DNA of 64,000 nt from Affinundibacterium amnicola (GTDB lineage Bacteria; Pseudomonadota; Gammaproteobacteria; Burkholderiales; Burkholderiaceae_D). Position 1 is the first letter of the stretch. Every line of letters starts with the position of its first letter. The position numbers were made by a program, and so were the translations under genes. Below the pieces are notes generated by a model. The model had not been told where the DNA came from. It searched no databases and saw only the letters and a list, made by a program, of their open reading frames with translations. The stretch lies in the NCBI RefSeq assembly GCF_014284275.1, contig NZ_JACOFU010000002.1, positions 230,524-294,523 of the forward strand, in the 5' to 3' direction. This document shows positions 9,909 through 19,818 of the stretch, one piece after another.

Positions 9909-10398
9909 AGCCAGTTTCCGCCTCAACACGAATTGTGCCAACCGCTATCGTTCCATTTTGAAAAAGCGTCAACTCCTTCGCAGTATTTGGATTAGGTTGT
10001 CCAAGTGCGTTAAAAGAGAAAAGAGTTGTGATGCCAAAATTCACATCGGCGGGCACCGCTCGGCGATACCAGATCTGCTCACCGGGAACCAAGACAGGTG
10101 CACCAGCATCGCTCTGGCAATTCACATTCACCTGCACATATGTCAAACAAATGACGCCATCTGCCTGGCTAAGCTGCACCCAAACTGGACGACGCTGGGC
10201 AATCGCGGTCTTTTGCGCATAGCGAATCATGTTCTGCGTTTGATCAAAAAAACCGCGGGCATCGAAATCAACCCGGTCAGAAAAACGAGGAAGCGCAATT
10301 GCCGACAAAATACCAAACACCACTAATACCAAGATTAACTCAACCATGGTGAAGCCTTGAATCGCACGGCGCTTAGCAAATGGCATGGGTGTTCGCAT
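9898..10398 (-). CDS. mshC: MSHA minor pilin MshC (GspH/FimT-like)
   Basis: A 166-residue prepilin. The leader MRTPMPFAKRRAIQG is followed by FTMVELILVLVVFGILSAIA with Glu5, and then a short beta-rich GspH/FimT-like domain (TQNMIRYAQKTAIAQRRPVWVQ). It is the first of the four overlapping minor-pilin genes. It is separated from the major pilin gene upstream by 317 bp, which suggests that minor pilins are expressed at lower level or from a separate promoter. Confidence 0.87.
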   Translation of the reverse strand: MRTPMPFAKRRAIQGFTMVELILVLVVFGILSAIALPRFSDRVDFDARGFFDQTQNMIRYAQKTAIAQRRPVWVQLSQADGVICLTYVQVNVNCQSDAGAPVLVPGEQIWYRRAVPADVNFGITTLFSFNALGQPNPNTAKELTLFQNGTIAVGTIRVEAETGYVH

Positions 10399-10715
10399 AA
10401 GAAGACAATCAATTCAAGCGAATAAAGAAGAGAAAAACAAGAAGAACACATCAAAAAACTTGATTTGTGCTTTTTAAGTTCAAGCAAATTGCGATAGCGA
10501 ATTTTTCATTCGCTATCGGCATATTCAAACATCATAAAATTCAAGTAAAAAGTCTAAAAAATCTATCAAGCCCTTATACCATTCATTTAAGCTCAAAAAA
10601 TCAAAGTGTCATCCCTATGTAAGCAGGTATCCAGTGTCTTTAGGCTTTACGCCACTGAATTCCGGCCTACGCGGGAATGACGATACACAGAACCAGACCT
10701 AAAACAGCCTAACTA
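10399..10715. other. Intergenic region between mshA and mshC
   Basis: No gene is seen in these 317 bp. The part next to mshC is AT-rich and could hold a minus-strand promoter for the minor-pilin genes, though no clear hexamer pair stands out. The part next to mshA contains a REP-like palindrome (listed separately) that could end or attenuate transcription after the abundant pilin message. Confidence 0.6.
10608..10681. repeat. REP-like palindromic element, copy 1
   Basis: An imperfect inverted repeat about 74 bp long that begins GTCATCCC and ends GGGAATGAC. CAGTG and CACTG sit symmetrically inside it. A second element with the same outline and inner CCAGTGTCTTT stretch lies at 31890-31969, so this is a dispersed family and not a simple terminator. 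It sits directly downstream of mshA on the minus strand. Confidence 0.8.
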
Positions 10716-11174
10716 TTAAGCGCAGTTTACCGCTGTTAAGCCTGTACCGTTATAAGTTGGAGGCGAACCGGCCGCAGCAGGTACTGTGTAAGTGACCGCG
10801 CAGTTAGGATGATTCGCATCTGATGAAACTCGAAATACAGTTGCTGAAGTCACTGTCAACACGAAGTCTGGTGTAGCTAATCCTGCTGCGACAGGAATTC
10901 CAGTTAACGCAGTTGTTGGATATCCATTAACCATCGGCACGGTAGCGCCTTCCATGATCACAGAAGTATTAGCTGCTAATTGCTGTGTTAATTGAATGGA
11001 ATGGGCTAAGGCAGCACCTGATTTCAAAGATGCTAAAGCGCCATTCATTTTAGCGATACGCGCTTCCGTTTGAAGTGCCGCAAATCGAGGTAACGCGTAG
11101 GCTGAAAGCAAGGCCAAAATAGTGATCACGACGATCAATTCAATTAAAGTAAAACCAGCTTGTTTCTGTTTCAT
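10716..11174 (-). CDS. mshA: MSHA major pilin MshA-like
   Basis: A 152-residue type IV pilin. The very short leader MKQKQAG is followed by FTLIELIVVITILALLSAYALPRFAAL, with Glu5 and the cleavage Gly. The rest is a compact globular domain with two cysteines near the C-terminus (NCAVTYT and the final NCA), which probably form the D-loop disulphide. The start at 11174 has a GGA ribosome site; an in-frame TTG at 11189 would only lengthen the leader. It lies between mshG and the minor pilins. MshB, a second MshA-like pilin in some clusters, is absent, so this single copy is probably the fibre subunit. Confidence 0.88.
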   Translation of the reverse strand: MKQKQAGFTLIELIVVITILALLSAYALPRFAALQTEARIAKMNGALASLKSGAALAHSIQLTQQLAANTSVIMEGATVPMVNGYPTTALTGIPVAAGLATPDFVLTVTSATVFRVSSDANHPNCAVTYTVPAAAGSPPTYNGTGLTAVNCA

Positions 11175-11250
11175 CACAATTCCAATCAATTAAGTTACAC
11201 ATTTAAATTTCACAACGAAGCGCATCTATTAGCATTGTAGTTATCTTCAC

Positions 11251-11270
11251 ATCTCTTTGCATCTCTTTGC
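11251..11270. repeat. 10-bp tandem direct repeat upstream of mshA
   Basis: ATCTCTTTGC occurs twice in immediate succession, about 80 bp upstream of the mshA start codon on the minus strand, and is followed by another ATC. A possible minus-strand -10 (TACAAT) lies just downstream. Such a paired site could bind a regulator of pilin expression, but it may be incidental. Confidence 0.5.
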
Positions 11271-11363
11271 ATCGATAAAGCACTTACTAATTTGCATCAT
11301 AACAAATATTCAGACGCAAGCCTTGCGATATACCGCAAACCTGCCGAAAAAACACATTAACGA

Positions 11364-12593
11364 CTATTTTTGCAAGGCGACCCGACCAAGATCCCAAATC
11401 GGCAAAAAGATTCCTAGTGCCAGAATCAAGACCATCACACCCAAAGAAACAATCAAAATTGGTTCGATGTTTGCCGACAAGTTTTTCAATTCATATTCAA
11501 CTTCGCCTTCATACATCAAAGCAATTTCATCCATTAACTCGTCTAGAGCACCCGTTTCTTCACCAACAGCGATCATTTGCAAAACTACAGGTGTGAATAC
11601 CCCGCTCGCAGAAGCTGTACGCAGAATACTCTCGCCGCGCTCTACTCCCTCTCGCATTTGATCGACATGACTGGCGATATAAGTATTATCAACGGTACTA
11701 GAAACGACCGTCAGTGCCTGCACAATTGGTACTCCGCTTTTACTAGATAGTGCAAAACTGCGCGCAAAGCGCGCCAGTGTCGCTTTTAAAACGATGCGTC
11801 CAAAAATTGGAAACTGCAAAATCTGCCTATCCCACCAAAAACGCCCGGCAACTGTGCCAATAAAATTTTTAAATGCGACAACGGCTGCCAAACTAATGCC
11901 AAAAAGAACCACCCAATAATCCACAAAAAACTCTGACATGCCGAGCAAAAAACGAGTCATGATCGGCAATTCTGCATTAAAACTGGCGAACACTTTGGCG
12001 AAAGCGGGAATCACAAAAATATTCACGATGACGATAGCCACTAGCATCACAATCATCACAAACATCGGATAACGCAGAGCGGTCTTCACGCGATTTCGCA
12101 TGTCACGCTCAAATTCCATATGCTCAGATAAGCGTAGAAATATCATATCCAAGCGGCCAGTCATTTCTCCGACGCGCACCATGCTGATAAAAAACATGGA
12201 AAAAACCTTAGGATGTCGGCGCATCGCTGCAGATAATTCGCGGCCTGCATCTAAAGACTCTCTCAAGTCTTTAATAACACTACGAAATGCACGACTGACT
12301 GCGGACTCTTGCAATCCAGCCAAGCCACGCATAATCGGAACGCCAGCACGTATCAAGGTGTGCAACTGTCGGCTAAATAATTGAACATCTAAGGCTTGAA
12401 CCTTTTTCTCCCAAAAACGCTGCCACCAATTAAGTTCTTGATTGCCAGAGGTATGCGTGGTTAATTCAATCTGCGTTGGAGACACGCCTATCCCAAACAA
12501 TTGTTTGGCAACACCATCGGCATCCGCACTTTCCATCACGCCTTCGACTAATTCGCCACGCGGATTTCTCGCTTTATAAGCATAAAATGGCAT
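11364..12593 (-). CDS. mshG: MSHA inner-membrane platform protein MshG (GspF/PilC-like)
   Basis: This 409-residue polytopic protein has the standard PilC/GspF layout. A PilC-type N-terminal part (MPFYAYKARNPRGELVEGVME) is followed by two T2SSF domains, each with FSRQLHTLIRAGVPI-type or FARSFALSSKSGVPI-type motifs. Three membrane segments are present, the last at about residues 378-400. It anchors the pilus at the inner membrane and couples to the MshE ATPase. The gene starts 8 bp after the mshE stop codon, so the two are co-transcribed. Confidence 0.93.
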   Translation of the reverse strand: MPFYAYKARNPRGELVEGVMESADADGVAKQLFGIGVSPTQIELTTHTSGNQELNWWQRFWEKKVQALDVQLFSRQLHTLIRAGVPIMRGLAGLQESAVSRAFRSVIKDLRESLDAGRELSAAMRRHPKVFSMFFISMVRVGEMTGRLDMIFLRLSEHMEFERDMRNRVKTALRYPMFVMIVMLVAIVIVNIFVIPAFAKVFASFNAELPIMTRFLLGMSEFFVDYWVVLFGISLAAVVAFKNFIGTVAGRFWWDRQILQFPIFGRIVLKATLARFARSFALSSKSGVPIVQALTVVSSTVDNTYIASHVDQMREGVERGESILRTASASGVFTPVVLQMIAVGEETGALDELMDEIALMYEGEVEYELKNLSANIEPILIVSLGVMVLILALGIFLPIWDLGRVALQK

Positions 12594-12601
12594 ACCTTGC
12601 C

Positions 12602-14308
12602 CTATTCATCAATTTGATTACTGATACGCATCGCTTCACTGACGGTTGTAACGCCATTCAGTACCAAATCAATAGCGTTCTTACGTAAAGTTTTACCACC
12701 CATTTGACGTTTCGCGACCTCGATAAAGTAGGCATTGTCTTCGCTATGTGCTGCATCAACAACCGCTTTCGTCATTTCAAGCAGTTCGTACACACCCATA
12801 CGACCACGGTACCCGGTACCATTACAATGGCCGCAACCTCGACCGGCGTGAAACTGTGTTTGATTTATCGTATCTTGTTGAAGATCGACGCTAATCCATT
12901 CCTGTTCGGCTGGCGAAAGTACGTGCGGAGCGCGGCAACTTTCGCAAATAACTCTGACTAGACGTTGCGCTAAAACTGCCTGCAAAGAACTTCCCATCAT
13001 ATAACGAGGGACACCCATATCCAATAATCGTATCGGCGTACTGATGGCATCATTCGTATGCAAAGTTGATAACACTAAGTGACCTGTCATTGCCGCACGC
13101 ATACCAATTTGCGCAGTTTCTTGATCGCGCATTTCACCAAGCAAAAGAATGTCAGGATCTTGTCGTAACGATGCCCGCAGGACTTTAGCAAAACTCAACT
13201 CAATTTTCTCATTCACTTGAACTTGATTAATGCCAGGTAAGCGATACTCGACAGGATCTTCCACGGTAATTAATTTACGGTCTTCACGGTTCAATTCTGC
13301 TAATGCACCATACAAGGTGGTGGTTTTACCGCTCCCAGTTGGACCTGTCACCAGCACCAGACCATTTGGCCGTTGAATAATTGAACGAAACCGCTCCAAC
13401 ATGTCTGCTGGCATACCGATTCTGTCGAGATTTAAAATACCACCACTTTGATTAAGCAAACGCATCACGATCGATTCGCCATATTGGGTTGGCATCGTCG
13501 AGATACGCACGTCAATTTGTTGTTGACGTACTTTAATAATAAATCGACCGTCTTGCGGCAAACGTTTTTCCGAAATATCTAATTCTGAAATCAGCTTTAA
13601 ACGCAGCGCCAAAGCACCTGCAATTCGCATATCTGCCTCTGTTTGCAAATGCAAGGAACCATCAATTCGGAAACGAATCTGCAATCGTTTTTCTTGAGGC
13701 TCAATATGAATATCTGAAGCGCGTACTTGTGTAGCATCATCAAACACCGATTGCAGCAACTTCACGACGGGGGCATCTTCAGAGCTGGCGGTTGTTACCA
13801 GATTGCCAAAATCCACATTTGCATCACCCAGCTCTTGTTCTAACTCGCGCGCCAGATCAGTAATCGCCTCGGTATGCCGATACAAATTATCAATAGCCGC
13901 TAACAGATCATTTTCATTCACCACGGCCAGATAAATGTTGGCTTTCAGAATTCGGCTAATTTCGTCATAGGCAAATAAATCCGTAGGATCTACCATCGCG
14001 ACCAAGTAACCATTGTCACGCAGTTCCAACACAATCGCACGAAAACGTCTGGCCTGAAGCTCAGGAAGTTTTTTCACTACATCAGGTTTAATGTTGTAGT
14101 GTTTTAAATTGACGAAACTAATGTTCAACTGTTTCGCCATCGCCTCTGAAATCTGATCTTCAGTGACAAAACGATTCTCTACAAAAAGCCGACCCAATTT
14201 ACGTCCGGTGCGTTTTTGTTCAGCCAATGCAAATTGCAGCTGCTCTTCTGTCATCAGATTTTGCTGCAACAAAATTTCACCCAAACGAATTTTCTCTGGC
14301 CTTGCCAT
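12602..14308 (-). CDS. mshE: MSHA pilus assembly ATPase MshE (GspE/PilB-like)
   Basis: This hexameric cytoplasmic ATPase powers pilus extension. The 568-residue product starts at 14308 after a GAGGAAAAA ribosome site; an upstream in-frame TTG was rejected. The N-terminal MshEN domain (LGEILLQQNLMTEEQLQFALAEQ, about residues 9-60) is known in this family to bind cyclic di-GMP. The core has Walker A GPTGSGKTTT (about 320), the Asp box, Walker B (ILLGEMRD) and the His box. Two CxxC pairs (CESC and CGHC) near residues 440-490 form the zinc site of PilB-type ATPases. It is the first msh gene on this strand. Confidence 0.94.
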   Translation of the reverse strand: MARPEKIRLGEILLQQNLMTEEQLQFALAEQKRTGRKLGRLFVENRFVTEDQISEAMAKQLNISFVNLKHYNIKPDVVKKLPELQARRFRAIVLELRDNGYLVAMVDPTDLFAYDEISRILKANIYLAVVNENDLLAAIDNLYRHTEAITDLARELEQELGDANVDFGNLVTTASSEDAPVVKLLQSVFDDATQVRASDIHIEPQEKRLQIRFRIDGSLHLQTEADMRIAGALALRLKLISELDISEKRLPQDGRFIIKVRQQQIDVRISTMPTQYGESIVMRLLNQSGGILNLDRIGMPADMLERFRSIIQRPNGLVLVTGPTGSGKTTTLYGALAELNREDRKLITVEDPVEYRLPGINQVQVNEKIELSFAKVLRASLRQDPDILLLGEMRDQETAQIGMRAAMTGHLVLSTLHTNDAISTPIRLLDMGVPRYMMGSSLQAVLAQRLVRVICESCRAPHVLSPAEQEWISVDLQQDTINQTQFHAGRGCGHCNGTGYRGRMGVYELLEMTKAVVDAAHSEDNAYFIEVAKRQMGGKTLRKNAIDLVLNGVTTVSEAMRISNQIDE

Positions 14309-14547
14309 GCTTTTTCCTCTGTAAGTCTGCTTGCCTAACAATCATCGCTATGCAGAGATGATATTGACATTCATGTTCCAACGCATCGCGTTAGTCGAAT
14401 TCATCAATTCAACCCGCGCTGCATGCTCAATCTGTACCTGACACCTTGTACCATGATCTGGGGTGTTGAGATGCGTCTGTCTGTGCTAGTCTTGCACAAT
14501 TCGTGGTATCTGCGATATCGTATTCAGTGATTCTATGGGAAAAGCAC

Positions 14548-15468
14548 ATGTTTTCAAAAGTCCATGAGGTAGCAAAACAACTCAACCAAGTGATAATCGG
14601 TAAAGAACGGCAAATTCAGCAGGCACTAGTCTGTTTATTAGGTGGTGGACACTTACTTATCGAAGACGTTCCCGGCGTTGGTAAAACAACGCTCGCACAT
14701 GCGTTAGCAATTTCACTGGGTCTACAGTTCAATCGTTTGCAGTTTACCTCTGATTTATTGCCGACTGATGTCATTGGAGTCTCTATTTTCGAGCGCGAAA
14801 AAAGTCAGTTTGTTTTCCATCCAGGACCTATCTTTACGCAAGTTTTACTCGCCGATGAAATTAATCGCGCGACACCAAAAACGCAGTCTGCTTTATTGGA
14901 GGCAATGGAAGAACAACAAGTTAGCGCGGAAGGCCAAACCCGTCAGCTACCACAACCGTTCTTTGTGATCGCGACACAAAATCCAACCCACCAAGTTGGC
15001 ACTTTTGCCTTACCCGAATCACAATTAGATCGTTTCCTGATGTGCGTTTCATTAGGCTATCCGGATGCTGCTGCAGAACGTGCTTTGCTATTGGGCGAAG
15101 ATCGCCGCACACTGCTCAAGAGTTTAAAAGCCATCATGCATGCAGAAGAATTGCAGGCAACGCAAACCGAAATACGTCGGATTCATGCGTCAAGTTCTCT
15201 GATCGACTATATTCAAAAACTAGCACAAAGTACCCGGGAAGCAGGAATTTTTGCTGAAGGGATGAGTCCGCGTGCAGCGATTGCGTTACTTCAAGCGTCG
15301 AGAGCATGGGCCGCTATCGAAGGTCGCGATCATGTTTTGCCGGAAGATGTTCAAGCAGTATTAATTCCCGTTATCGCCCATCGCTTGCGTCCACTCAAAG
15401 CGGTCAGTAATAAAACTCATGCCAGCGCCGATTTACTCACGCAACTAATGCTAAAGATCGCGGTTTAA
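14548..15468 (+). CDS. MoxR-family AAA+ ATPase
   Basis: This 306-residue AAA+ ATPase of the MoxR type has Walker A GVGKTT (about residue 45), Walker B LLADEINRA and sensor motif ATQNP. It also has the AAA_lid_2 C-terminal domain with GMSPRAAIALLQASRAWAAIEGRDHV. MoxR proteins act as chaperones for metal or cofactor insertion into von Willebrand-factor-type partners. Here the gene is followed by a DUF58 protein and a TgpA-like protein, the common three-gene arrangement. The ATG at 14548 was chosen over an upstream GTG because the conserved family start matches MFSKVHEVAKQL. Confidence 0.9.
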   Translation: MFSKVHEVAKQLNQVIIGKERQIQQALVCLLGGGHLLIEDVPGVGKTTLAHALAISLGLQFNRLQFTSDLLPTDVIGVSIFEREKSQFVFHPGPIFTQVLLADEINRATPKTQSALLEAMEEQQVSAEGQTRQLPQPFFVIATQNPTHQVGTFALPESQLDRFLMCVSLGYPDAAAERALLLGEDRRTLLKSLKAIMHAEELQATQTEIRRIHASSSLIDYIQKLAQSTREAGIFAEGMSPRAAIALLQASRAWAAIEGRDHVLPEDVQAVLIPVIAHRLRPLKAVSNKTHASADLLTQLMLKIAV

Positions 15469-15638
15469 ATTATGTTTAGTCAGACTAAAGATGAAGAAAA
15501 ATGCTCGCTAATACAATCAGGTTGATTGAGCACTTAAATTTGCTAAGAAGTGAGCACATGATCGCGCGCAAAGTCGACAACACTTTAGCTGCATTTATAA
15601 CAGACAACAAACATTTCAACGATTTCAACAATTAGACG

Positions 15639-16631
15639 ATGCGCTTTTTCCAAGACCTCATAACAAAATTCAAGCATATCGTTTTACTGGAAAAAACAGC
15701 TGAAACAGGCGAAGTCATTTTAAAACAAAGACGCGTCTTCACATTGCCAAGTAAAGCTGGCTTGATGTTTATCGTTCTATTGCTCACATTATTTCTCACC
15801 TCGACCAACTACAATCTCAACCTTGGCTTTGGCATGACCTATCTACTGGCAGGTTTGGCCGCAGTCAATGCCCTTTTCACTTTCCGCAATCTTGCTTATC
15901 TTCGATTGAATGCTGGGCAAGGTAACCCGATTTTTGTGGGAGACGTCGCTGAATTTCCATTCCAGATCAGCAATCCCAAAAATCTTGATCGCTACGCTTT
16001 ACACATCGGCCTAATGCAGAAAGATGCAGTAACACAGGTAATTGACCTCAAGCGCAACGAAACGCAAACCGTCAAAATACATATCGTCGGCACCCAACGC
16101 GGCTATCTAGCCTGCCCAAGAATCAAGCTGCAAACTTGGTTTCCATTAGGCTTATTACGCGCCTGGAGCACCTGGATGCCCGCTAGTAAAATTCTGGTTT
16201 ATCCAGCGCCAGAAGCATCGCCACCACCACTACCGTTTGGAACGGAAGGACAAGGCAGCGCACTGTCACACCTCGGCAATGAAGACTTTTCTGGTGTCCG
16301 TAGCTATCAATCGGGTGATCCATTAAAACATCTGTCGTGGAAACACATTGCCAGAATCGATCTGGACGCTGGTGGCAATCTTATTTCCAAACAGTTTGCA
16401 GGCACGAGTGGTGGGACAATTTTCCTAGACTTCTCCACACTGCCACCACAGCTTGATCTGGAGTTACGTCTATCCAGAATGTGTAGTTGGATACTCGAAG
16501 CAGAACGCCAGCAACTTGATTATGCTTTTAAATTAAGGCATATCGTTTTATCCGCATCGCAAGGTGAAGTTCATCGCGCCGCTTGTTTAGAAGCCCTCGC
16601 GACATTTGAGTTGGATAATGCGCATGAATAA
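15639..16631 (+). CDS. DUF58 domain membrane protein
   Basis: A 330-residue protein with two close hydrophobic segments (about residues 42-62 and 66-86), followed by a beta-rich region. The DUF58 signature GNEDFSGVRSYQSGDPLKHLSWKH lies at about residues 211-234. DUF58 proteins are degenerate von Willebrand A-like partners of MoxR ATPases. A 170-bp gap separates it from the moxR gene, and its end overlaps the following transglutaminase gene. No specific substrate can be assigned. Confidence 0.88.
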   Translation: MRFFQDLITKFKHIVLLEKTAETGEVILKQRRVFTLPSKAGLMFIVLLLTLFLTSTNYNLNLGFGMTYLLAGLAAVNALFTFRNLAYLRLNAGQGNPIFVGDVAEFPFQISNPKNLDRYALHIGLMQKDAVTQVIDLKRNETQTVKIHIVGTQRGYLACPRIKLQTWFPLGLLRAWSTWMPASKILVYPAPEASPPPLPFGTEGQGSALSHLGNEDFSGVRSYQSGDPLKHLSWKHIARIDLDAGGNLISKQFAGTSGGTIFLDFSTLPPQLDLELRLSRMCSWILEAERQQLDYAFKLRHIVLSASQGEVHRAACLEALATFELDNAHE

Positions 16632-18657
16632 ATTCATATCAGCCTTATCTGCGACAACATCCGAATTGAGCCGCGATAAACGCGATACTTTGCTTTTAGT
16701 ATTCGCTTGTTTTTTGGTGATACTGAATCATGTCGAAAGTCTTTTTACATGGATTAGCATTAGTTCTATCGGTGTGATGTCATGGCGTGCTTGGCTTACT
16801 TTACGTGGCAAGCAACTACCATCACGCTGGATTTTATTACCCATCGCAGTGGGTCTGATGGCAGGCATTTTTTGGCAATTCCGCAGCTTTTTTGGCCGCG
16901 AAACCGGAGTCGCCATGTTGGTCCTACTCTTGTCTTGCAAAATGTTAGAGATGCATGCCAAGCGCGATTTGTTTGTCATTTTATTTTTAAGCTTTTTCTT
17001 ACTACTTACCCGTTTTTTTGAATCACAGAGCATCGCCGCTGCCCTGCAAGTCGCGTTATCAGCATTTGTTTTACTGTTGGCACAGCTGAGCTTTCAATTC
17101 GACAATAAATCTATACGCTTATGGCCCCAAGCAAAGCTAATTGCCAGCATGCTGAGCATTGCGATGCCATTAACAATCTTGGCATTTTTCTTGTTTCCTC
17201 GTATTCAAGGACCACTATGGGGCCTGCCCAGCGACGCCAACGTCGCCAGAAGTGGCTTATCTGATTCTATGGCGCCTGGAAACATCAGCAAATTGGCGAT
17301 GTCCGAAGAACTTGTATTTCGTGTCAAATTTCTTGATAAAACTCCAGAGAAATCCGCCTTCTATTGGCGAGCTTTAGTATTGACAGATTTCGATGGCCGA
17401 CGCTGGTCACAAAGCGCGAGCAGAAAAATTCATGAGGAGCGCCAATTAGAAGTAAGTGGTTTAGCTATTCCTCAAGAAATCACACTTGAGCCAAGTAATT
17501 CCCACTATTTATTTGGCATTGATAGTGTTGCGACTCCTCCGGTGCTTAATGGACAGCCCGCATTGATCAACTTTGAAAATGAGATCCAGCATCGCGAACA
17601 AATTAATCAAAGAATCCGCTATCAGCTCAGTTCTTACACAAACTATCGTCTGAACGCAGAAGGCCACCCAATAGAGCTGCGTTTAAATCTAAGACTGCCC
17701 AACAACTTTAATCCGCAAAGTATTCGCTTCGCCCAAGAAATTCAACAACGACATAATGACCCATTGTCACGAATTAATGCGGTACTTGAACACTTCCGAA
17801 CAGAACAGTTTTTTTATACTCTGGAACCGCCACAGCTCGGGCGACATAGTGCTGATGAGTTTTTATTTAATACGCGTGCTGGCTTTTGCGAACACTATGC
17901 TAGTGCATTCGTCATCCTAATGCGCGCCATGGGAATACCAGCACGTGTTGTCACCGGATATCAGGGCGGCACACTCAATACACAGGGCAATTTCTACGAA
18001 GTGCGTCAATCAGATGCGCATGCGTGGGCTGAAGTCTGGCTAAAAGAAAAAGGTTGGGTTCGGGTTGATCCCACCGCAGCAGTTGCACCAAACAGAATCT
18101 TACAAAATCTACAAGCAACACAAAACAACTCGGGTTTAACTAGCATCGTCACTAATTTCATAAAAGAAAATGCTTGGAGCCGAGAACTTCGTATGCAGTG
18201 GAATGCGCTGAATAATTCATGGAATCAATGGGTATTGAATTACAACCAAACCCAACAATCCAAATTATTAGATCGACTCGGGCTGAATCAATTAAATTGG
18301 GCAACAACGCTCGCGTGGATTTTCGGCATTGGCCTGATCATCGTTAGCTTATTGGCGATTCCATTACTTCCAAAACCTGTGAAACGCGCATTACATGAGA
18401 AGCTATACATTCGTTTGTGCAGAAAATTAGCCAAGCAAGGTTTAGAAAAAGCGCCACATGAGGGGCCAATCATTTACCTTCATCGCTTACAAGTAGCGGT
18501 CAAGGATACACAATATCTGCAATTGCAGGAGTTCATACAGCACTATGTCAGCATAAAATATGGTAAAACTTCAGAATCAACACAATCAGATAAACAAGAG
18601 CAACGACGTTTGATAATCAAGCGCATGCAGCAATTACTTCAAAACATATCAGCGTAG
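16618..18657 (+). CDS. TgpA-like transglutaminase membrane protein (DUF3488)
   Basis: About 680 residues. There are five to six N-terminal membrane spans (to about residue 195, the DUF3488/TgpA N-terminal domain). A periplasmic transglutaminase-like domain with a Cys-His-Asp triad follows in TRAGFCEHYASAF, SDAHAWAEVW and VDPTAAV (about residues 420-490). A last membrane span lies near 565-585 before a cytoplasmic tail. In Pseudomonas the TgpA homologue is an essential periplasmic transglutaminase. The start is ambiguous: ATGs at 16618 and 16624 both overlap the DUF58 stop codon, and a TTG exists at 16606. Confidence 0.88.
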   Translation: MRMNKFISALSATTSELSRDKRDTLLLVFACFLVILNHVESLFTWISISSIGVMSWRAWLTLRGKQLPSRWILLPIAVGLMAGIFWQFRSFFGRETGVAMLVLLLSCKMLEMHAKRDLFVILFLSFFLLLTRFFESQSIAAALQVALSAFVLLLAQLSFQFDNKSIRLWPQAKLIASMLSIAMPLTILAFFLFPRIQGPLWGLPSDANVARSGLSDSMAPGNISKLAMSEELVFRVKFLDKTPEKSAFYWRALVLTDFDGRRWSQSASRKIHEERQLEVSGLAIPQEITLEPSNSHYLFGIDSVATPPVLNGQPALINFENEIQHREQINQRIRYQLSSYTNYRLNAEGHPIELRLNLRLPNNFNPQSIRFAQEIQQRHNDPLSRINAVLEHFRTEQFFYTLEPPQLGRHSADEFLFNTRAGFCEHYASAFVILMRAMGIPARVVTGYQGGTLNTQGNFYEVRQSDAHAWAEVWLKEKGWVRVDPTAAVAPNRILQNLQATQNNSGLTSIVTNFIKENAWSRELRMQWNALNNSWNQWVLNYNQTQQSKLLDRLGLNQLNWATTLAWIFGIGLIIVSLLAIPLLPKPVKRALHEKLYIRLCRKLAKQGLEKAPHEGPIIYLHRLQVAVKDTQYLQLQEFIQHYVSIKYGKTSESTQSDKQEQRRLIIKRMQQLLQNISA

Positions 18658-18687
18658 TTAACTTTCGCAATCAGGCAGAAAAACATC

Positions 18688-19818
18688 TTGAAATTACTTC
18701 CCCGAATCTTATCCGCCGTCGTCTCCAGCGCATTCTTAATCAATGCCGGTGCAGCTAGCGCATTTCTGTTTAGCGATCATGCATATGCCGCTATCTCCAA
18801 CAAAAAAAAAACACAGACGACACAAAAGCCGAGCGCCAACAAACCCCAAGATGTCCATTATTTAGAGTGGCAAGAAGTCCAAACCTTCATTGCGCAAATG
18901 CAGACGCAACATCAATTCTCGGCGGTTCAACTTCAGCAGATTTTTGAAAATGCACGGCACATGGAATCTGCCGTGCAATTAGTTAAACCTGCACCTCCAG
19001 GCAAACCCAAAAATTGGAAGGCATATCGTGCGCGTTTTGTAGAAAATGGACGTATCGCTGCTGGTGTCGCATTTTGGGAACGCAATCAAGATGCACTAAA
19101 ACGAGCAGAAAACGTGTATGGCGTACCAGCCGACATTATTGTTGGATTGATTGGAGTAGAAACAATTTACGGAAAGAATACGGGTAGCTTCCGCGCCATA
19201 GATGCATTAACGACACTCGCATTTTCTTATCCCGAAACACCGACGCGAGAAGCAAGGACAAACTTCTTTAAAAACGAATTAGCGCAGTTGCTGTTACATG
19301 TGCGTGAAAGCGGCTCGGATATTTACTCAATCAAATCGTCCTACGCGGGGGCGATTGGCCTAGCTCAGTTTATGCCTAGCAGCCTAAGGCAATTTGCAGT
19401 AGATTTTGATGCTGATAACAAAATCGATCTCAAAGAATCCGAAGCGGATGCCATAGGCAGTGTGGCGAACTATCTCGCCAAGCATGGTTGGAAAAAAGAT
19501 CAGCCATATGCATTCGCAGCTACGTTGCTAGATCAAGATCCAGCGTCGATCCCACTTAAAGAGGCACTTAACCAAGGGCTAAAAACAAGTTACTCCATTG
19601 ACGACTTAAAATCCGTCGTCAGTACCGCAGATGATAAAGCGCCTCGCCATTTAAAATATGGGCTAATCGACTTACAGAATGGTGAAGACCCAACTGAATA
19701 CTGGTTTGCGACAGACAACTTTTTTGCTATCACCAAATATAACCGCAGTTACTTCTACGCGATGTCGGTCATAGACCTCGGCAATGTCATTGCACTTGCG
19801 AGACAAAAAGAGCAATAA
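18688..19818 (+). CDS. mltB: Membrane-bound lytic murein transglycosylase B
   Basis: A 376-residue periplasmic enzyme that cleaves glycosidic bonds of peptidoglycan with formation of 1,6-anhydro-muramyl ends. The N-terminal signal spans about residues 1-33. The catalytic SLT_2 domain contains GLIGVETIYGKNTG, whose Glu is the catalytic acid, and SYAGAIGLAQFMPSSLRQFAVDFD. The start is a TTG, since no in-frame ATG occurs before the signal peptide. It follows the TgpA-like gene by 30 bp and is probably co-transcribed. No lipobox is evident, so a soluble or signal-anchored form is possible. Confidence 0.9.
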   Translation: MKLLPRILSAVVSSAFLINAGAASAFLFSDHAYAAISNKKKTQTTQKPSANKPQDVHYLEWQEVQTFIAQMQTQHQFSAVQLQQIFENARHMESAVQLVKPAPPGKPKNWKAYRARFVENGRIAAGVAFWERNQDALKRAENVYGVPADIIVGLIGVETIYGKNTGSFRAIDALTTLAFSYPETPTREARTNFFKNELAQLLLHVRESGSDIYSIKSSYAGAIGLAQFMPSSLRQFAVDFDADNKIDLKESEADAIGSVANYLAKHGWKKDQPYAFAATLLDQDPASIPLKEALNQGLKTSYSIDDLKSVVSTADDKAPRHLKYGLIDLQNGEDPTEYWFATDNFFAITKYNRSYFYAMSVIDLGNVIALARQKEQ

